From: a virus
IMG/VR virus record: IMGVR_UViG_3300025652_000506
Coordinates: 1-24,919 of that record
Length of the DNA: 24,919 nt
Strand: one strand, 5' to 3'
Shown: piece by piece, positions 22,508-24,919 of the stretch
Position numbering within the stretch: position 1 is the stretch's first letter
Layout of the letters: each line of letters begins with the position of its first letter
Made by a program: the position numbers and the translations under genes
Notes under the pieces: generated by a model
The model's database searches: none
Seen by the model: the letters and a program-made list of their open reading frames with translations, nothing else
What the model was told of the DNA's origin: nothing

Positions 22508-22635
22508 TTATTTCTCCTGTTTTTAAACCAATAAAATGTTAGGAATAGTAAAAATATTCCTGCACTAAAACATAGAAATGTAAGGCTTAATATAAAAGCA
22601 TTACATACCCAAGTTGCTAAATCAAATACTATCAT
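22504..22635 (-). CDS. Tiny membrane protein (43 aa)
   Basis: The ATG at 22635 begins 1 nt after the exonuclease TAG, with AAGGAGA 5 nt upstream, inside the exonuclease C-terminal codons. A longer version from 22755 would overlap the exonuclease and is rejected. The product (MIVFDLATWVCNAF...) is almost all hydrophobic from residue 8 to 36, ending in basic WFKNRRNK: one TM helix with a cytoplasmic basic tail. Its stop overlaps the next ATG (ATGA). It may be a host membrane effector, but this is a guess. Confidence 0.68.
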   Translation of the reverse strand: MIVFDLATWVCNAFILSLTFLCFSAGIFLLFLTFYWFKNRRNK

Positions 22636-22636
22636 T

Positions 22637-23512
22637 CTACTCTCCTTCGTAATATATACACGCTTCACTAACAGGGCAGTAACTCTTACACTTAACACCA
22701 CCCCAAGTCTCTTCTTTGTTACACATCTCTGGCATAATGCTCTCTTTAAGTGCAAACTCTAAAGCATCTCTTTTCTCTATAAACTTATTAGTTACATGGT
22801 CTTTGTGTATAATCGGTACTTCAAGTAAATATATATTTCTATCTACTCCTCTTTCTCTTGCTACTTGTAGACCACCATCTCTTACTGTAATCTGTATAAG
22901 TATCTTGTCTACAGGATAACCATTCTTTTCTAACAATAGTTTATAGAAGTTTAACTGCCATGCCCAATCCCCAAAGTCTGCAGAGTCTTCATCTCTATAA
23001 AACTCTTTTATTCTTTTAGGTGTTCCCTTCTTACCCCAACGACCACTTCTTTTGTAAACTTCGGTAGGGTGAAATCCGTGACTAACTTTTAAACCAAGAC
23101 ATTGAGCAACCTTATACGAACCTGTATTCTTATAATCTATAAGAGTTCTATTCTTCTCGTCGTACAAATCTACAATACCTGTTATATCATAGTGTTCTAA
23201 TGGTAATTCTGAATGTAGACTAGACAATACTTCTGCAGAATCTTCTAGCTTTTCGTGATGTAATGTTCCTGCTAGAGAAAAAGCATTACCTTGTGGGTCT
23301 GTATAGAAGTCAGTAGTTCTCTCTAGGTACGCTTGACAAGTACCATTTAATAACTCTGTAGTAGATGTTTTTCTATTCGGGTCTCTCTGTTGAGACATAT
23401 GTAGTAGGGATGGCAACGCTACTCCCATCTTCTCTATGTCTACATTACCTATAGAAACATCTTCTATGCTTACTTTCTCTCCGTTGGGATATTTAAAACC
23501 TACTAACGGCAT
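22637..23512 (-). CDS. PD-(D/E)XK exonuclease, Cas4/RecB-like, with cysteine cluster
   Basis: A 291-residue protein with GGGAGAGAAG before its ATG. Order of motifs: LAGTLHHEKLED (81-91, His85/His86), GIVDLYDEK (112-120, Asp115), LIDYKNT (124-130, Asp126 and Lys128, the D-x-K of the fold), WQLNFYKLLL (185-194, Gln186). The C-terminus has KCKSYCPVSEAC with Cys275, Cys279 and Cys285, plus Cys264 and Cys59. One early and three late cysteines are the classic Cas4/AddB-type iron-sulfur arrangement, although the spacing (Cx3Cx5C) differs from CxxCx5C. By family it digests duplex DNA to give the single strands used by the annealase. Its gene lies upstream of the annealase and SSB-like genes in one operon. 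Confidence 0.8.
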   Translation of the reverse strand: MPLVGFKYPNGEKVSIEDVSIGNVDIEKMGVALPSLLHMSQQRDPNRKTSTTELLNGTCQAYLERTTDFYTDPQGNAFSLAGTLHHEKLEDSAEVLSSLHSELPLEHYDITGIVDLYDEKNRTLIDYKNTGSYKVAQCLGLKVSHGFHPTEVYKRSGRWGKKGTPKRIKEFYRDEDSADFGDWAWQLNFYKLLLEKNGYPVDKILIQITVRDGGLQVARERGVDRNIYLLEVPIIHKDHVTNKFIEKRDALEFALKESIMPEMCNKEETWGGVKCKSYCPVSEACIYYEGE

Positions 23513-23661
23513 CTTCTCTCTCCCTTTTTAGTGGTTGAATTTAATGATTCATTACTATTCTCACAAGTATTTTTTACTTTCTTAGTATGTTTTATTTGAT
23601 TAATTATATACTCTGCTTTTTTCCAACCATATTCTGTAACCAACGCTTTTATTTTTCCCAT
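23503..23661 (-). CDS. Small basic protein (52 aa), unknown
   Basis: An ORF from the ATG at 23661 (GAGGAG 5 nt upstream) to the TAG at 23503. It overlaps the upstream gene by 13 nt and the exonuclease start by 10 nt, so both ends are coupled. The product reads MGKIKALVTEYGWKKAEYII, then NQIKHTKKVKNTCENSNESL, and ends in a basic tail (KKGERRCR). The 5' two-thirds could be a small helical DNA-binding element (EYGWkkAEyii). Function is unknown. Confidence 0.6.
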   Translation of the reverse strand: MGKIKALVTEYGWKKAEYIINQIKHTKKVKNTCENSNESLNSTTKKGERRCR

Positions 23662-23882
23662 TCTAACTCCTCTTCTTTGTTCTTTTCCATAGTTTCTAAT
23701 ACTATATCTCTATCTTCTACTATCTTCTGTAAATATATACCACTCTCTTCTAGTAGACCAAACTCATCTTCTATGAATCCATAGGTATCTCTACGAACTC
23801 CTCTAGAATCTGGGTATACTGCCAATTCTACAACTACAGTTTCATAGTTTGCATCTATATCAAACGCTTTATTGTTTATCAT
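23649..23882 (-). CDS. Small acidic protein, unknown
   Basis: A 77-residue protein with AAAGGAG before the ATG. It is acidic, mixed alpha/beta (VVVELAVYPDSRGVRRDTYG, then FIEDEFGLLEESGIYLQKIV), and ends in the acidic helix EKNKEEELEWEK. There is no TM segment, cysteine pair or catalytic motif. It could be a small DNA-mimic-like or inhibitor protein given its charge, but there is no direct evidence. Confidence 0.65.
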   Translation of the reverse strand: MINNKAFDIDANYETVVVELAVYPDSRGVRRDTYGFIEDEFGLLEESGIYLQKIVEDRDIVLETMEKNKEEELEWEK

Positions 23883-23901
23883 TTACTTGTCTCCTTTTGT
23901 T

Positions 23902-24315
23902 TTAGAATCTAGGGTTTAGATAGCGTTTATAACTATGCACACCCTTCCTTTGATTGTTTTTACTTTTCTTTATTTGTATACTTCTTGTCCATCTAGAAAC
24001 TTTATCTTTATTTTTTATATATAATACAACCTCTGTATTACTTTCATCTTTAAATACTAATGCTATATAATCTGCTCTTGATTTTTTAACATCTAACCTT
24101 ATTGAAGATAGACTATCAAAAGACTCTGAGTATTTTACTTGTATAGTAGTATATCTTATCTTGTTAGATTTGATAGACTCTGTTAAAATATCTACTCCAT
24201 CATCATCTACCAATGGCTTGTAAACATTGTACCCTCTTTTTAATAGGTCTACTTCTACTATGCTTTGACCAATATAACCTTTAGTGCTAGGGTTTTTCCA
24301 TTTGTCTTTGTTCAT
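23902..24315 (-). CDS. PD-(D/E)XK endonuclease (PDDEXK_5-like)
   Basis: A 137-residue protein. The motif series is KGYIGQSIVEVDLLKRGYNV (12-31, Glu21), YKPLVDDDGVDILTE (32-46, Asp42), and TIQVKYSES (57-65, Gln59-x-Lys61), then RADYIALVF. This is the pattern GxxGExxvxxdLxxxGynVyxPxvDdxGvDlixE...QVKyS of small PD-(D/E)XK endonucleases (PDDEXK_5 type). The usual Glu of GE is Gln here. The basic C-terminal tail (KKSKNNQRKGVHSYKRYLNP) probably contacts DNA. It may be a homing, junction-resolving or host-DNA-degrading nuclease. The ribosome-binding site is AGAGGA, about 9 nt upstream. Confidence 0.75.
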   Translation of the reverse strand: MNKDKWKNPSTKGYIGQSIVEVDLLKRGYNVYKPLVDDDGVDILTESIKSNKIRYTTIQVKYSESFDSLSSIRLDVKKSRADYIALVFKDESNTEVVLYIKNKDKVSRWTRSIQIKKSKNNQRKGVHSYKRYLNPRF

Positions 24316-24327
24316 GTTATTAGTCCT

Positions 24328-24919
24328 CTAGTTATCAAACTTTGCAATTCGTTTATTTATATATTCTATTAAATCAGTACTAAATAGATAGGAAAGCCTA
24401 TCTTCATTACTCATTGTATTAATATATGTTATTAGTCCATCTAAATTATCTGCTAATCTTACACCTTTCTCTATGATAGCATTACATATCCTTATCCAAT
24501 TACGAATTTTTGTACCATTAAGAGTACCACTATGATGTCTAAACTCTAAGCTACCATGATAGTATCTAGAGTGTATGTTTAGACCATAGTATCTATTATC
24601 ATTATACTTTTCTGTACTAGGACTATCTCTTCTATAGTATAAGTCTACTAAGTCTTGTTCATACTTTACAGATTGTAAATCTACGAGACCTAGACCTAGT
24701 GGTCTACACCAATTAGAACCTCTTCTAGAAGGCGGCATCATAGAGAATATAGAATCTTCTATCTTAGTATATACTATAGCTATATGAGCCACTTGCCTAG
24801 CACTTAAGTCTAGAGAATTAAAATGTAGATGTAATCCACAAGACCTATTAACTGCACCACCATACTCATTACTCCAATTAGTTAGGTAGTGTATAGTTTT
24901 ATCTAGGGCGTTACCATTG
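24328..24919 (-). CDS. Amidoligase-family enzyme (5' end beyond the window)
   Basis: The reading frame is open from the stop at 24328 to the right edge, so the GTG at 24792 is only internal and the start lies outside the window. Upstream codons read NRSCGLHLHFNSLDLSARQ (24787-24849), then VYTKIEDSIFSMMPPSRRGS and NWCRPLGLG, then RYYGLNIHSRYYHGSLEFRH, then HSGTLNGTKIRNWIRICNAI. The strings SCGLHvHf, lmPpSRR.N.ycrpl and EfRhhsGTLng.Ki.nWi are those of putative amidoligases (PF12224-type), enzymes of the carboxylate-amine ligase class that join an amino group to a carboxyl group using ATP. The phage substrate is unknown; peptidoglycan or protein modification are options. The nucleotide-binding N-terminus is not in the window. 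Confidence 0.85.
   Translation of the reverse strand, partial: NGNALDKTIHYLTNWSNEYGGAVNRSCGLHLHFNSLDLSARQVAHIAIVYTKIEDSIFSMMPPSRRGSNWCRPLGLGLVDLQSVKYEQDLVDLYYRRDSPSTEKYNDNRYYGLNIHSRYYHGSLEFRHHSGTLNGTKIRNWIRICNAIIEKGVRLADNLDGLITYINTMSNEDRLSYLFSTDLIEYINKRIAKFDN

Noticed and set aside
22636-22755. N-terminal extension of the tiny membrane protein to 22755
   Set aside because: It lies within the exonuclease C-terminal cysteine region in another frame; the ATG at 22635 with AAGGAGA is the supported start.
24790-24792. GTG as the start of the amidoligase
   Set aside because: The frame stays open and keeps family motifs (SCGLHLHF) to the window edge, so this GTG is an internal valine.

Overview
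This window looks like part of the genome of a tailed dsDNA phage, most likely a short-tailed (podovirus-like) marine phage. The evidence is a very AT-rich sequence with strong AGA/TTA/AAA codon preference, near-complete coding with TAATG, ATGA and GTGA stop/start overlaps, virion genes including a tail-nozzle-like protein and a set of large candidate ejection proteins, and many small proteins of the kind seen in marine phage genomes. Host and exact taxonomy cannot be read from the window. No portal, major capsid, terminase, DNA polymerase or integrase gene lies inside it.

The plus strand (1-17083) is the virion and lysis half. It opens inside a tail-fibre gene made of about two dozen YadA-head-like repeats. 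Small conserved genes follow, then a lipoprotein and three or four small membrane/coiled-coil proteins (candidate spanin and holin functions), four consecutive lysine-rich mini-proteins, and a zinc M15-type endolysin. Next come a 1012-residue tail nozzle/hub-like protein, a fibre-like protein, three glycine-motif-rich virion proteins, a 1218-residue ejection-protein candidate, and a protein carrying an ADP-ribosyltransferase-like signature.

The minus strand (17080-24919) is the replication and recombination half, read right to left. It starts with an amidoligase cut by the window edge, then a PD-(D/E)XK nuclease, small genes, a Cas4/RecB-like exonuclease with a cysteine cluster, a DUF1599-like protein, a Rad52-type annealing protein and an SSB-like protein ending in DLPF. 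Several small genes follow, including a helix-turn-helix protein, then a roughly 430-nt interval holding one small membrane-protein gene and several inverted repeats. After that come an Hjc-like nuclease, two cysteine-bearing proteins, and a DnaB-type helicase at the end. The two halves converge and overlap by 4 bp at 17080-17083.

Together the early genes form an exonuclease/annealase/SSB/resolvase/helicase module. The late genes build the tail, the ejected core and the lysis machinery. The most interesting items are the candidate ADP-ribosyltransferase next to the ejection proteins, the repeated double-glycine motif shared by three neighbouring virion proteins, the structured intergenic region at 20005-20126, and the amidoligase.
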